Assembly: GCA_947631655.1 (NCBI GenBank)
Contig: CANRME010000007.1
Coordinates: 1-23,632, forward strand
DNA: 23,632 nt
Source of the DNA: an uncultured Bacilli bacterium
GTDB taxonomy: Bacteria > Bacillota_I > Bacilli_A > RF39 > UBA660
Direction: 5' to 3'
The translations under genes were made by a program, and so were the position numbers. This document shows positions 14,825 to 21,613 of the stretch, in pieces (position 1 is the first letter of the stretch; every line of letters starts with the position of its first letter). Below the pieces are notes generated by a model. It was not told where the DNA came from and did not search any database. It worked only from the letters and a program-made list of their open reading frames with translations.

Positions 14825-15256
14825 TTAGTACTCACTTTCAAATAATGTCTCCGCAATTTCTTCTAACTTATCTCCATTAGTAGTTAAGAAGTCATTCCAA
14901 AGTTCTTCACTCCATACCTCTAAACGATTATTTGCTCCAATAATAACACAATTCTTTTCTATATTAGCATAAGTTAAATGGTTCTTAGCTAAAGCAATTC
15001 GTCCCGATTTATCAAGTGAAACTTTACTAGCAGCTGAGAAAAAACTCCTGATAAAAATACGAGCATCCCTCTTGGTAAATGGAAGTGTCTCTAATTTGGC
15101 AACTAATTTGTTCCATTCTTCTTGGGTATAAATATATAAACACTTTTCTAATCCTCTAGTTATGATAAACTCTCCATGTAATAAATCCCGTAATTTTGAA
15201 GGAATAGTTAAGCGCATTTTTTCATCAAGTGTATGATAGTACTCACCCATGAACAT
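14825..15256 (-). CDS. mraZ: MraZ transcriptional regulator of the division cluster
   Basis: A 143-residue protein opening with MFMGEYYHTLDEKMRLTIPS, the typical start of MraZ. It has two AbrB-like swapped-hairpin repeats; the second contains SAASKVSLDKSGRIALAKNH. MraZ forms rings and binds tandem GTGGG repeats in its own promoter, repressing the dcw operon. Three such repeats lie just upstream here, which supports autoregulation. It is the first gene of the operon, with rsmH following after 1 nt. The ribosome site seems to be GGTGG, 5-6 nt before the ATG, inside the last operator repeat. Confidence 0.95.
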   Translation of the reverse strand: MFMGEYYHTLDEKMRLTIPSKLRDLLHGEFIITRGLEKCLYIYTQEEWNKLVAKLETLPFTKRDARIFIRSFFSAASKVSLDKSGRIALAKNHLTYANIEKNCVIIGANNRLEVWSEELWNDFLTTNGDKLEEIAETLFESEY

Positions 15257-15263
15257 TTATACC

Positions 15264-15289
15264 ACCCACTTTCTCCCACTTTACCCCAC
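15264..15289 (-). promoter_or_regulatory. MraZ operator: three GTGGGN repeats at 10-bp spacing
   Basis: Minus strand reads GTGGGG, GTGGGA and GTGGGT at 15284-15289, 15274-15279 and 15264-15269, each separated by 4 nt, so exactly one helical turn apart. These match known MraZ-binding repeats. They lie downstream of the predicted start site, and the last one runs into the ribosome binding site of mraZ. Confidence 0.88.
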
Positions 15290-15302
15290 TGCTGCTACTC
15301 TA

Positions 15303-15331
15303 ATAATACCTTTTTCCTTATAATATGTAAA
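15303..15331 (-). promoter_or_regulatory. Promoter of the mraZ operon
   Basis: Minus-strand TTTACA (15326-15331), 17-nt spacer, TATTAT (15303-15308). Predicted start near 15296, giving a leader of about 40 nt that contains the MraZ repeats. Confidence 0.7.
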
Positions 15332-15335
15332 TAAA

Positions 15336-15371
15336 GAAAATAAAAAAATTGAGCGACTTTACTCAATTTTT
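15336..15371 (-). terminator. Terminator of the Bro-N/DinD-like gene
   Basis: Perfect 10-bp stem AAAAATTGAG/CTCAATTTTT (15344-15353 and 15362-15371) with an 8-nt loop and a minus-strand T run. The foot of the stem overlaps the TAA stop at 15370-15372. Confidence 0.8.
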
Positions 15372-16224
15372 ACACTTTTTCAATTTGCTTTCTATTATCT
15401 AAATATTTGTAATTAAGAAAATTTTCTTGAGATATAGCTTTTCTTTTAGTTTCTTTTTCATATAATTCTCTTGCTCCTTTGGCAACACTTCCACCTCTTC
15501 TTGCTACACTCTTATTTTCTTCTAATCCCATAGGAGATTCATTAGCAGCAATATCTCTTGTGGTAATTTCCCCAATATTAGTTAAAGCAAGTTCAATTTC
15601 GGTCATGTTATCTCTTAGAGACTCTTTTCGAAGTCCTTTGTATTCTTTATATTCTTTAGCATTCATTCCTGACCATTCTTTATATATTTCATTAGTTAAA
15701 ACTGCAAACTCAAATGGTTTTGAAATTCCGCCTTCTTTCCAGGTGTCAGTTAGTTTAAACCTATCAATAATCCCAATTAATCTTTGTTTTATCCAAGCAT
15801 CTGGATATCCTTTTGCTCGATAATAATTAACAGCTCTATTAACTGCTATTTCCGGATCAAAAACTTCATCAATCCTTTCTTTCCCTAATTTAGCAAGCCA
15901 TAGTTTAAAAGGTTCCGCCTTCTTTGATGGAACAGATTCAATTAATCTAAATATTCCTTTCGTATCAAGCATGTCAGTATCTCGCATTTTGCCATCTTTT
16001 GCTTTCAATTTGAAAGTGTCACAATTTGTGACAGTTTCATTTCCTTCCTTAATGATTCGGGATTTTAAAGTTCTCCAATAATGAGAAGGATCAGCACTTT
16101 CAGTTAACACCTGAATAACATCAACTACACTAAAATAGTAATCTTCTTTATCACTATCCCAAAAACTTCTTATCTCCTTTCCTCCAAAAATTTTTGTAAT
16201 TGTTTGTAACTTATTTTCTTCCAT
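15370..16224 (-). CDS. Bro-N/DinD-like protein (phage antirepressor-type)
   Basis: About 284 residues from ATG 16224, chosen because an AGGAGGG site lies 7 nt upstream; the longer frame to 16275 would begin inside the promoter. The N-terminal FSVVDVIQVLTESADPSHYW and LKSR region matches the BRO N-terminal domain of phage antirepressors. The middle (RLIESVPSKKAEPFKLWLAK, then GYPDAWIKQRL) and the end (ESPMGLEENKSVARRGGSVA) match the longer chromosomal proteins related to DNA-damage-inducible DinD. Biochemical activity of this family is poorly known; DinD of Escherichia coli is reported to inhibit RecA filaments. A LexA-like box in the promoter supports SOS control. It is monocistronic, without phage genes around it, so it may be a domesticated or moron-type gene. 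Confidence 0.75.
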   Translation of the reverse strand: MEENKLQTITKIFGGKEIRSFWDSDKEDYYFSVVDVIQVLTESADPSHYWRTLKSRIIKEGNETVTNCDTFKLKAKDGKMRDTDMLDTKGIFRLIESVPSKKAEPFKLWLAKLGKERIDEVFDPEIAVNRAVNYYRAKGYPDAWIKQRLIGIIDRFKLTDTWKEGGISKPFEFAVLTNEIYKEWSGMNAKEYKEYKGLRKESLRDNMTEIELALTNIGEITTRDIAANESPMGLEENKSVARRGGSVAKGARELYEKETKRKAISQENFLNYKYLDNRKQIEKV

Positions 16225-16245
16225 ATGTTCCCTCCTTGTAAAACG

Positions 16246-16275
16246 AATATAACACAGCAAACTTGTGTTCGTCAA
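16246..16275 (-). promoter_or_regulatory. Promoter of the Bro-N/DinD-like gene
   Basis: Minus-strand TTGACG (16270-16275), 18-nt spacer, TATATT (16246-16251) preceded by TGT (extended -10). The spacer holds the LexA-like box. Confidence 0.65.
16258..16271 (-). promoter_or_regulatory. LexA (DinR-type) SOS box
   Basis: Minus strand CGAACACAAGTTTG fits the Gram-positive LexA consensus CGAACRNRYGTTYG closely; one position (A for Y) departs. It lies between the -35 and -10 elements, an ideal place for repression. Confidence 0.6.
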
Positions 16276-16303
16276 TAGGAGTAAACTTTTTTTATCATCA
16301 TAT

Positions 16304-16329
16304 AAAAAATTGCACGAATATTTCGTGCA
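16304..16329 (-). terminator. Terminator of the glycine-rich protein gene
   Basis: Perfect stem TGCACGAA/TTCGTGCA (16311-16318 and 16322-16329) with a 3-nt loop, followed on the minus strand by ATTTTTTAT. Confidence 0.85.
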
Positions 16330-16347
16330 GTTGATTATATTTTTATA

Positions 16348-17679
16348 TTAATTTTTTGGAGCCAAATAAGTTATTCGTGCATAGCCATCACCTGAATGAC
16401 CAACTTCTGTTTCCCCACTTGGACTTAACATTTCTTCATTACCAGCTATCATTAAAGTATTAGTAAAAATTCTATTACTATAATGATAAGAACATGTTAT
16501 ATCAGATTTGGCAGTTTCTTCGGTACAATTATCTTTTATTTGTATATTATCTTCAACAGAACTTTCCATAATAGCTACACATCCTTTATACCCAGAAATG
16601 TACGATGAACCTCCGCCGCCAGCAGAACCAGAAAAACCTTGATCTCTACCACCAGCACCACCATAGTATCCACCACCGCCACCAGAGCCTGATGTACTAT
16701 TATTACCGTTAGCGTTACCACCAATTCCGAATTTTCCGTAATATTCTATCGATTTTTTATCATTTGTTGCTCCACCACTAGTTTGAAAACCACCCATCGC
16801 ATTAGCTTGAATTCTAGTATCTTCTCCACTTATAGATTCAAACAATTGAATTCCTTCACCACCAACTAAACCTCCCCCAAAGCCGCCGGAGCCATTTCCT
16901 TTATTAGTCCAATAGAAGCCCCCTCCTCCACCAGCAGCAACCATAATTCGTGATTTTAGTCCTTCCAAATCATCCCAATTAGTTCCTTTTGTTAAACGAA
17001 TGTCTGTAGCTCCTCCACCAGAAGCACCATTTGTATATGTATGCTGCTTTCCATTTCCTCCTCCATTAAAAGTCGCATCTAGAACAGCTACAGTAAGTCG
17101 TGTAGTTGTTTTTCCTCCTTCACCAACATATACATATAATGTTTCCCCTTCATTTAATTTTATTATTCCCGTAGTATAAGCACCTTGTCCACCTTTAGCA
17201 CCTGTTTCAGTAGTTCCTCCACTTGCACCCCAAAGTTCTATTTTATATTTTCCCGTCTTAGATACAGTAAATTTTTGTTCAGTACCAGTAAATCCAAAAT
17301 TATGGATTTGGTTATTATCAACAAAATAAATGTTACATTTATCTTGATGATTAGTTGTTAAAGATGCACTCCATTCTTCTTCATCAAAAGTTATTATTGA
17401 ATTTTTTTCACACTCATAAGTAGCATAGAAGTATTCACCATCTTTTGAGGGAAAAGCATCCTTTTTCTCACCATTTACATAGACTGCTATTTGTAAGTCT
17501 TTACTATAAAATGGTTCTACAGTAGTATATATAATTTGTTTATTATATTTTATTTGATATAAGGCATAACTACTTCCTATAGCAATAACAATTAATAATG
17601 CTATTACACCAAATATTATTTTATTTTTATTTCCTTTTTGAATTTTTTTTAATTCTTTTTCGGGGTTAAAAGTTCTCAT
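16348..17679 (-). CDS. Membrane-anchored glycine-rich surface protein (ALK/LTK-type glycine-rich domain)
   Basis: A 443-residue protein. Residues 1-20 are basic and a membrane helix lies at about 20-42 (a type II signal anchor), so the bulk is extracellular. Residues 60-118 form a small domain with cysteines 90 and 115, possibly disulfide-linked. Residues about 128-440 resemble the glycine-rich domain of ALK/LTK receptors (PF12810): strand KIELWGASGG (146-155), LYVYVGEGG, GGGATDIRL (221-229), RIMVAAGGGGG (244-254), a long glycine run to GGGGSSYISG (354-363), and the closing GHSGDGYARITYL. In animals the fold stacks glycine helices; bacterial copies are common in gut Firmicutes with unknown role, probably surface adhesion or ligand binding. 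It is a single-gene unit, divergent from a tandem-HTH regulator. Confidence 0.8.
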   Translation of the reverse strand: MRTFNPEKELKKIQKGNKNKIIFGVIALLIVIAIGSSYALYQIKYNKQIIYTTVEPFYSKDLQIAVYVNGEKKDAFPSKDGEYFYATYECEKNSIITFDEEEWSASLTTNHQDKCNIYFVDNNQIHNFGFTGTEQKFTVSKTGKYKIELWGASGGTTETGAKGGQGAYTTGIIKLNEGETLYVYVGEGGKTTTRLTVAVLDATFNGGGNGKQHTYTNGASGGGATDIRLTKGTNWDDLEGLKSRIMVAAGGGGGFYWTNKGNGSGGFGGGLVGGEGIQLFESISGEDTRIQANAMGGFQTSGGATNDKKSIEYYGKFGIGGNANGNNSTSGSGGGGGYYGGAGGRDQGFSGSAGGGGSSYISGYKGCVAIMESSVEDNIQIKDNCTEETAKSDITCSYHYSNRIFTNTLMIAGNEEMLSPSGETEVGHSGDGYARITYLAPKN

Positions 17680-17707
17680 ATATCAATATCACCTATCTTT
17701 TGGTAAT

Positions 17708-17716
17708 ATTATAGCA
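17708..17716 (-). promoter_or_regulatory. Extended -10 promoter of the glycine-rich protein gene
   Basis: Minus-strand TGCTATAAT (TG at 17715-17716, TATAAT at 17708-17713), about 28 nt before the ATG. No clear -35. The intergenic region to the divergent HTH gene is only about 110 bp and also contains a plus-strand TTGACA (17763-17768) without a good -10 before the HTH start. Confidence 0.55.
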
Positions 17717-17790
17717 CACTTTGAACGTAATTTCTCTACTTTTTAAAATTTTTATATGTTTTTTGACAAAATTATATTTGGTGATAAAGA

Positions 17791-18222
17791 ATGAATTTAG
17801 AAAGATTATATTTTTTAAGAGAAAAACACGACTTAACTCAAGAAGAAATGGGTAAAATTGTTGGTACTAAAAAATATTCCATATACAATTGGGAAAGTGG
17901 TAGAGAAATAATTCCTTTATCCAAACTTAATACTTATTCTAACTATTTTAAAGTATCAATGGACTATATCTTAAAACTAAATAATAAAAAAAATTCTAAT
18001 TTTAATATAATAGAATTAGATAAAAAAGTTATTGGTAATAATATAAAATATATTAGAAAACAACATAATTTAACCCAAAGAGATCTAGCTAAAGTTCTTA
18101 ATACTACACAATCTGTAATTTGGGCTTATGAAACAGGAAGGACATTAATACTAACTGCTTTTGCTTATGGATTATGTAAAAAATACAATCTTTCTATGGA
18201 CTGGTTATGTGGTAAAAAATAA
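17791..18222 (+). CDS. Tandem XRE-type helix-turn-helix regulator
   Basis: A 143-residue protein made of two complete Cro/C1-type HTH domains. The first is at about residues 5-60 (LREKHDLTQEEMGKIVGTKK, then WESGRE and YFKVSMDYIL). The second is at about 80-140 (IRKQHNLTQRDLAKVLNTTQ, then YETGR and KYNLSMDWLCG). No sensor domain is visible, so it may act as a pseudo-dimer on DNA. It is the only complete plus-strand gene in the window and is divergent from the glycine-rich surface protein, which makes that gene and itself likely targets. A weak GGTGA site precedes the ATG. Confidence 0.85.
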   Translation: MNLERLYFLREKHDLTQEEMGKIVGTKKYSIYNWESGREIIPLSKLNTYSNYFKVSMDYILKLNNKKNSNFNIIELDKKVIGNNIKYIRKQHNLTQRDLAKVLNTTQSVIWAYETGRTLILTAFAYGLCKKYNLSMDWLCGKK

Positions 18223-18229
18223 TAATTCA

Positions 18230-18252
18230 GTTAGCTACATCTTGTAGTCAAC
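18230..18252 (+). terminator. Possible terminator of the HTH gene
   Basis: GTTAGCTAC/GTAGTCAAC (18230-18238 and 18244-18252) pair over nine positions with one mismatch and one G-U, followed by TTATTTGTGTTT. Imperfect stem and weak T tract. Confidence 0.4.
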
Positions 18253-18264
18253 TTATTTGTGTTT

Positions 18265-18293
18265 AAAAAAGATATAGCACTTAACTATATCTT
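18265..18293 (-). terminator. Terminator of the sepF-divIVA operon
   Basis: Perfect 9-bp stem AAGATATAG/CTATATCTT (18269-18277 and 18285-18293) with a 7-nt loop, followed on the minus strand by TTTTAAAC. The stem contains part of the divIVA stop codon. Confidence 0.75.
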
Positions 18294-18720
18294 AATATTC
18301 TATTTTATCAATTTCATCAATTAATTCTAATTGTTCATTAATAGTTTGTTTAACTCTTCTTTTATAAATTGCTACACGTCTTTCTAATTGTTCTTTGGTA
18401 TCATTTATTTTATCAACTTTTGCTAAAGAATCACTTACTAAACGGGAAGCATTCTTTTTCGCCTCATCAATAATTCTTTGGTATTCTTCATGAGCAATCT
18501 TTTTAATTTGATTTCCTGCTTCTTCAGCCACTAGTATAGCACGGTTTAAAGTAGTTTCCATATTTTGGTATCTTTCTAATTCAGTAGTAAGTCTTTTGTT
18601 TTCTGCTTCGGCTGTTTTAAGACGATTTAAAATACTTTCATATTCTTTTGTTACTTCCATAACAAAAGCATTAACTTCTCTCTTACTATAACCCGATATT
18701 TCCGTACTAAACTTTCTCAT
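18292..18720 (-). CDS. divIVA: DivIVA-family cell pole/septum protein
   Basis: About 142 residues from the ATG at 18720. The opening MRKFSTEISGYSKREVNAFV carries the DivIVA N-terminal membrane-curvature motif (GYSKREVNAF). The rest is coiled coil (LKTAEAENKRLTTELERYQN onward) ending in an acidic KIEY. DivIVA proteins bind curved membrane at poles and septa and recruit division and wall proteins. It is short compared with Bacillus DivIVA (about 165 residues). I prefer ATG 18720 over the in-frame GTG at 18729 because the AAAGGG ribosome site lies 8 nt before the ATG and would overlap the GTG. It follows sepF after 29 nt or less, a standard pairing. Confidence 0.88.
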   Translation of the reverse strand: MRKFSTEISGYSKREVNAFVMEVTKEYESILNRLKTAEAENKRLTTELERYQNMETTLNRAILVAEEAGNQIKKIAHEEYQRIIDEAKKNASRLVSDSLAKVDKINDTKEQLERRVAIYKRRVKQTINEQLELIDEIDKIEY

Positions 18721-18749
18721 GTTAAACACCCTTTACTTTATTTCTTTTA

Positions 18750-19154
18750 CTACCAATCTACTTCTTCATCTTCTTGAGCTTTACTAGCTTGTGAATCATC
18801 TGTAATCTTACCTTGAACATTAACATTTCTTGGAGCACATAAATAAATTCCTACACCAATTTTTTGCATTGTTCCCCCAATAGCATAAACACAACCACTT
18901 AAAAAATCAATAATTCTTTTTGCTTGGTCAGAAGTTACTCTTTTTAAGTTAACTACAACACTACTACGTTTTTTTAAATAATCAGCTATTTGTTGTGATT
19001 CTGAATATGCTCTAGGTTCTAATAAAATCATTTTATTACCGAATTTATCAGCATCTTTTAAAGCACTATCTGCATCTCCTTCATAGTAACTATCTTCTTC
19101 TACTTCTCCTGTTTCTTCCATCCCCATTAATTTTTTCAATTTATTTAAAGCCAT
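18750..19154 (-). CDS. sepF: SepF, FtsZ-associated division protein
   Basis: About 134 residues from ATG 19154. The N-terminal amphipathic helix (MALNKLKKLMGM) is the membrane-binding part, followed by an acidic linker (EETGEVEEDSYYEGDADS). The SepF fold (KMILLEPRAYSESQQIADYL, VVVNLKRVTSDQAKRIIDFL, AIGGTMQKIGVGIYLCAP) matches the family. The C-terminal tail is acidic. SepF bundles FtsZ filaments and ties them to the membrane. AGGAG lies 8 nt before this ATG, while the in-frame GTG at 19163 overlaps that site, so the shorter form is more likely. It is first in a two-gene operon with divIVA. Confidence 0.93.
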   Translation of the reverse strand: MALNKLKKLMGMEETGEVEEDSYYEGDADSALKDADKFGNKMILLEPRAYSESQQIADYLKKRSSVVVNLKRVTSDQAKRIIDFLSGCVYAIGGTMQKIGVGIYLCAPRNVNVQGKITDDSQASKAQEDEEVDW

Positions 19155-19188
19155 GTTTAACACTCCTATTCTTCTTCTACTATTAATA

Positions 19189-19217
19189 ATTATAACTTAA
19201 ATTGATTTAATACGCAA
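19189..19217 (-). promoter_or_regulatory. Promoter of sepF-divIVA
   Basis: Minus-strand TTGCGT (19212-19217), 17-nt spacer, TATAAT (19189-19194). Good -10 and a partial -35. Confidence 0.55.
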
Positions 19218-19230
19218 CTAAAAAGTTAAG

Positions 19231-19257
19231 AAAAAAATAGTAATCATTCCATTACTA
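19231..19257 (-). terminator. Terminator of the glyQS operon
   Basis: Stem TAGTAAT/ATTACTA (19238-19244 and 19251-19257) with a 6-nt loop and a seven-T run on the minus strand, 10 nt after the stop of the last gene. Confidence 0.7.
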
Positions 19258-19266
19258 CTTTTATCT

Positions 19267-19920
19267 CTATAAATAAGTTATCTTATCTTCAATTATTAAA
19301 TTAGGCATCTCTTTAACTAACTTTCGAGACATATTAGGTTTATCTTCATTTAAAGCGCTAAATTTAAATTCATTATATTCGTGGAAATCTTCTTCTTTTA
19401 ATCCAAAATCTTCTAATATTAACTCATGACTAACTCTAGTTAATTCAATAATTCTTTTCTCTTTATCGGTTAGTTCTTCTCTGCCACTTAATTCCTTAAT
19501 TTTTCTTTCATATTCCGCTATATCTCTATCTCGTTCAAAAATATAGTTAGCCCCTGGTCCACCTATTCGTTTATGCCTTAATTCTAATTGTCTTAATTCA
19601 GAAGCGCTAAAGCTACTACCATACCCGGTTACCCAATCAGTTACTTTTTCTTGGTTTTGATAAGGATTTTTAGTTCTCTTTAATCCTTCCAATCTTTGTC
19701 TTAATTCTTCTAATTCGGCTTTTCTAGCTTCTTTGCTTTCTAATGTTTGATACAAAGAAATCATACCAATATCTAATGAAGTATAGCCCTCTAAAAGTTT
19801 AGAAAAATCATCATGGCGAAAGAATTCAAATACTTCCGCGCTTCCTGTTTCTAATTTGGCAGATACTTCTAAATGTACATCCATCATTCCATTAGCGTTA
19901 TCGCTACTTACATTATACAC
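19267..19920 (-). CDS. Uncharacterised charged protein, third gene of the glyQS operon
   Basis: A 217-residue protein, probably cytoplasmic, with no signal peptide or membrane helix. I do not recognise a family. The central part is rich in E, K and R with likely coiled-coil helices (EARKAELEELRQRLEGLKRT near residues 63-82; ERDRDIAEYERKIKEL near 129-144). A glycine/aromatic stretch (DWVTGYGSSFSASE) sits between. The GTG at 19920 overlaps the preceding gene by 13 nt; an alternative ATG at 19887 (MMDV) has only a weak AATGGA upstream, so the start is uncertain. Downstream of a glycine-tRNA-sensing leader, with no terminator in between, it should respond to glycine supply. Confidence 0.6.
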   Translation of the reverse strand: MYNVSSDNANGMMDVHLEVSAKLETGSAEVFEFFRHDDFSKLLEGYTSLDIGMISLYQTLESKEARKAELEELRQRLEGLKRTKNPYQNQEKVTDWVTGYGSSFSASELRQLELRHKRIGGPGANYIFERDRDIAEYERKIKELSGREELTDKEKRIIELTRVSHELILEDFGLKEEDFHEYNEFKFSALNEDKPNMSRKLVKEMPNLIIEDKITYL

Positions 19921-20189
19921 ATCTTTTTGGTCAGCAAATAATTTTTAATTCTTTTACAAATATTATAAGTAGCTATTTGTTTATAAATATTTAGCTCTGC
20001 TAAAACTTTTCTATCAGTTTCACTAATATAATTTCTTACTACGGAAAATTCTAAATTAATTAAAGAATTTAAATAATCTATCATTGTTTTATTAAGTACC
20101 CCTTTGTACGTTTCTAACAATTTTAATAAGTCCTTTTTAGTTAAAGACTTTTCAAAATTACCAATTAGCGGTTTTGCAACTTTAAACAT
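19908..20189 (-). CDS. Uncharacterised small helical protein, second gene of the glyQS operon
   Basis: A 93-residue protein, basic and almost wholly helical by composition, without clear membrane segments or known motifs. It begins MFKVAKPLIGNFEKSLTKKD and ends in a basic KRIKNYLLTKKMCIM. A strong GGGAGG site precedes the ATG, which supports real translation. It lies 30 nt after glyQS with no terminator between, and overlaps the next gene by 13 nt, so the pair is coupled. The function is unknown. Confidence 0.6.
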   Translation of the reverse strand: MFKVAKPLIGNFEKSLTKKDLLKLLETYKGVLNKTMIDYLNSLINLEFSVVRNYISETDRKVLAELNIYKQIATYNICKRIKNYLLTKKMCIM

Positions 20190-20219
20190 TTTTAAACCTC
20201 CCTACAAATGTATATATTA

Positions 20220-21596
20220 CTAAAATTCTATTTCCTTTTCAATGTATCCTTTAAGTTCACTTACTTTTAAAGTAATTTGTTCCATAGTATCTCTATTTCT
20301 TACCGTAACAGTATCATTATTTAAAGTTTCATCATCAACTGTAATTACAAAAGGTGTACCAACCGCATCACTTCTTCTATATCTTTTACCAATGCTTCCC
20401 GCTTCATCATAACTAACATTAAAGTATTTTGCTAAATTAGCATATATTTCTAAGGCTTTATCTTTATGTACTTTTTTAATTAAAGGGGTTATCATCGCTT
20501 TAATTGGAGCTAGATATGGATGAATTTTTAAGACTTCTCTTTCTTCACCGTTTTCTAGTATTTCTTTTTCATAAGCATTACATAAGAAAGCAAGTATTAC
20601 TCTATCAAGTCCTAAAGCGGGTTCAATAACATAAGGTAGGTACTTCGTGTTATCTTCAGGATCTAGATATGTTAAATCCATACCTGATTTTTCTTGATGT
20701 ACTCCTAAATCGTAATCAGTCCGATCCGCAATACCCCATAGTTCATCCCATCCCATTGGATATAAATATTCAATATCGGTTGTAGCTACGGAATAAAATG
20801 CTAATTCTTCTTTCGAATGATCTCTAAATCTTAATTTATCACTTTTCATACCTAAAGATTTTAAGAAATCCATACAGAAATTCTTGTAATATCCAAACCA
20901 CTCTAAGTCTGTACCTGGTTTACAGAAGAATTCTAATTCCATTTGTTCAAATTCTCTTGTTCTAAAAGTAAAGTTTCCTGGTGTTATTTCATTTCTAAAA
21001 CTTTTCCCTGTTTGACCTATTCCAAAAGGAAGTTTTAATCGCATTGAACGTTCCACATTTTTGAAATTTACAAACATACCTTGCGCTGTTTCAGGACGAA
21101 GATAAACTATTGACTTAGCATCCTCCGTAACTCCTTGATGCGTTTCAAATAAAAGATTAAACTTTCTTACTGGGGTAAATTCACTCTTTCCACAATTTGG
21201 ACAAGGAATTTGGTTGTCTTTAATGTATTGTTCTAATTTCGCATTATCCCAACCATCACAATTTCCTTCTTTCATATATTCATTAATAAGTTTATCAGCT
21301 CTAATCCGTGTCTTACAATGTTTACAATCAATTAGGGGATCCGTAAAATTAGCTACATGTCCGGTTGCTTCCCATACCTTAGGGTTCATTAATATCGCAC
21401 TTTGAATCCCATAGTTAAAAGGACTTTCTTGAATAAATTTTTTCCACCAAGCCCGACGCACATTTTCTTTTAATTCAATTCCTAAAGGACCATAATCAAA
21501 AGTATTAGATAAACCTCCATAAATTTCACTACCTTGAAATATAAAACCATATTGTTTTGTAAACGCTACAATATCATCCATTGTAATTTTTTCCAT
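20220..21596 (-). CDS. glyQS: Glycyl-tRNA synthetase, single-chain class II
   Basis: A 458-residue alpha2-type glycyl-tRNA synthetase that charges tRNA-Gly. Class II marks are present: motif 2 around FRNEITPGNFTFRTREFEQM (200-219) and motif 3 in EPALGLDRVILAFL (325-338). A zinc-ribbon insertion has CKHC (91-94) and CPNC (132-135). The anticodon-binding domain follows (ALEIYANLAKYF, then SIGKRYRRSDAVGTPFVITV). Length fits the bacterial single-chain form, distinct from the two-subunit glyQ/glyS enzyme. AGGAGG precedes the ATG, and a T-box leader upstream should switch transcription on when tRNA-Gly is uncharged. It is first in an operon with two unrecognised genes. Confidence 0.96.
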   Translation of the reverse strand: MEKITMDDIVAFTKQYGFIFQGSEIYGGLSNTFDYGPLGIELKENVRRAWWKKFIQESPFNYGIQSAILMNPKVWEATGHVANFTDPLIDCKHCKTRIRADKLINEYMKEGNCDGWDNAKLEQYIKDNQIPCPNCGKSEFTPVRKFNLLFETHQGVTEDAKSIVYLRPETAQGMFVNFKNVERSMRLKLPFGIGQTGKSFRNEITPGNFTFRTREFEQMELEFFCKPGTDLEWFGYYKNFCMDFLKSLGMKSDKLRFRDHSKEELAFYSVATTDIEYLYPMGWDELWGIADRTDYDLGVHQEKSGMDLTYLDPEDNTKYLPYVIEPALGLDRVILAFLCNAYEKEILENGEEREVLKIHPYLAPIKAMITPLIKKVHKDKALEIYANLAKYFNVSYDEAGSIGKRYRRSDAVGTPFVITVDDETLNNDTVTVRNRDTMEQITLKVSELKGYIEKEIEF

Positions 21597-21613
21597 AATC
21601 TCTCCTCCTAAAT

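Noticed and set aside
15479..15823. Plus-strand 114-codon frame opposite the Bro-N/DinD-like gene, considered as an antitoxin or antisense product
   Set aside because: The minus-strand gene has promoter, ribosome site, family motifs and terminator. The plus frame has none of these.
15370..16275. Prophage remnant around the Bro-N gene
   Set aside because: No other phage gene, attachment repeat or integrase is present between the mraZ operon and the glycine-rich gene.
16582..17260. Dense GGN/CCN repeats in the glycine-rich gene, first suspected as a DNA repeat or recombination array
   Set aside because: There is no regular period at DNA level. The pattern follows glycine codons of a coherent protein domain.
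21214..21405. Plus-strand 63-codon frame inside glyQS
   Set aside because: Antisense to the zinc-ribbon insertion of the synthetase.
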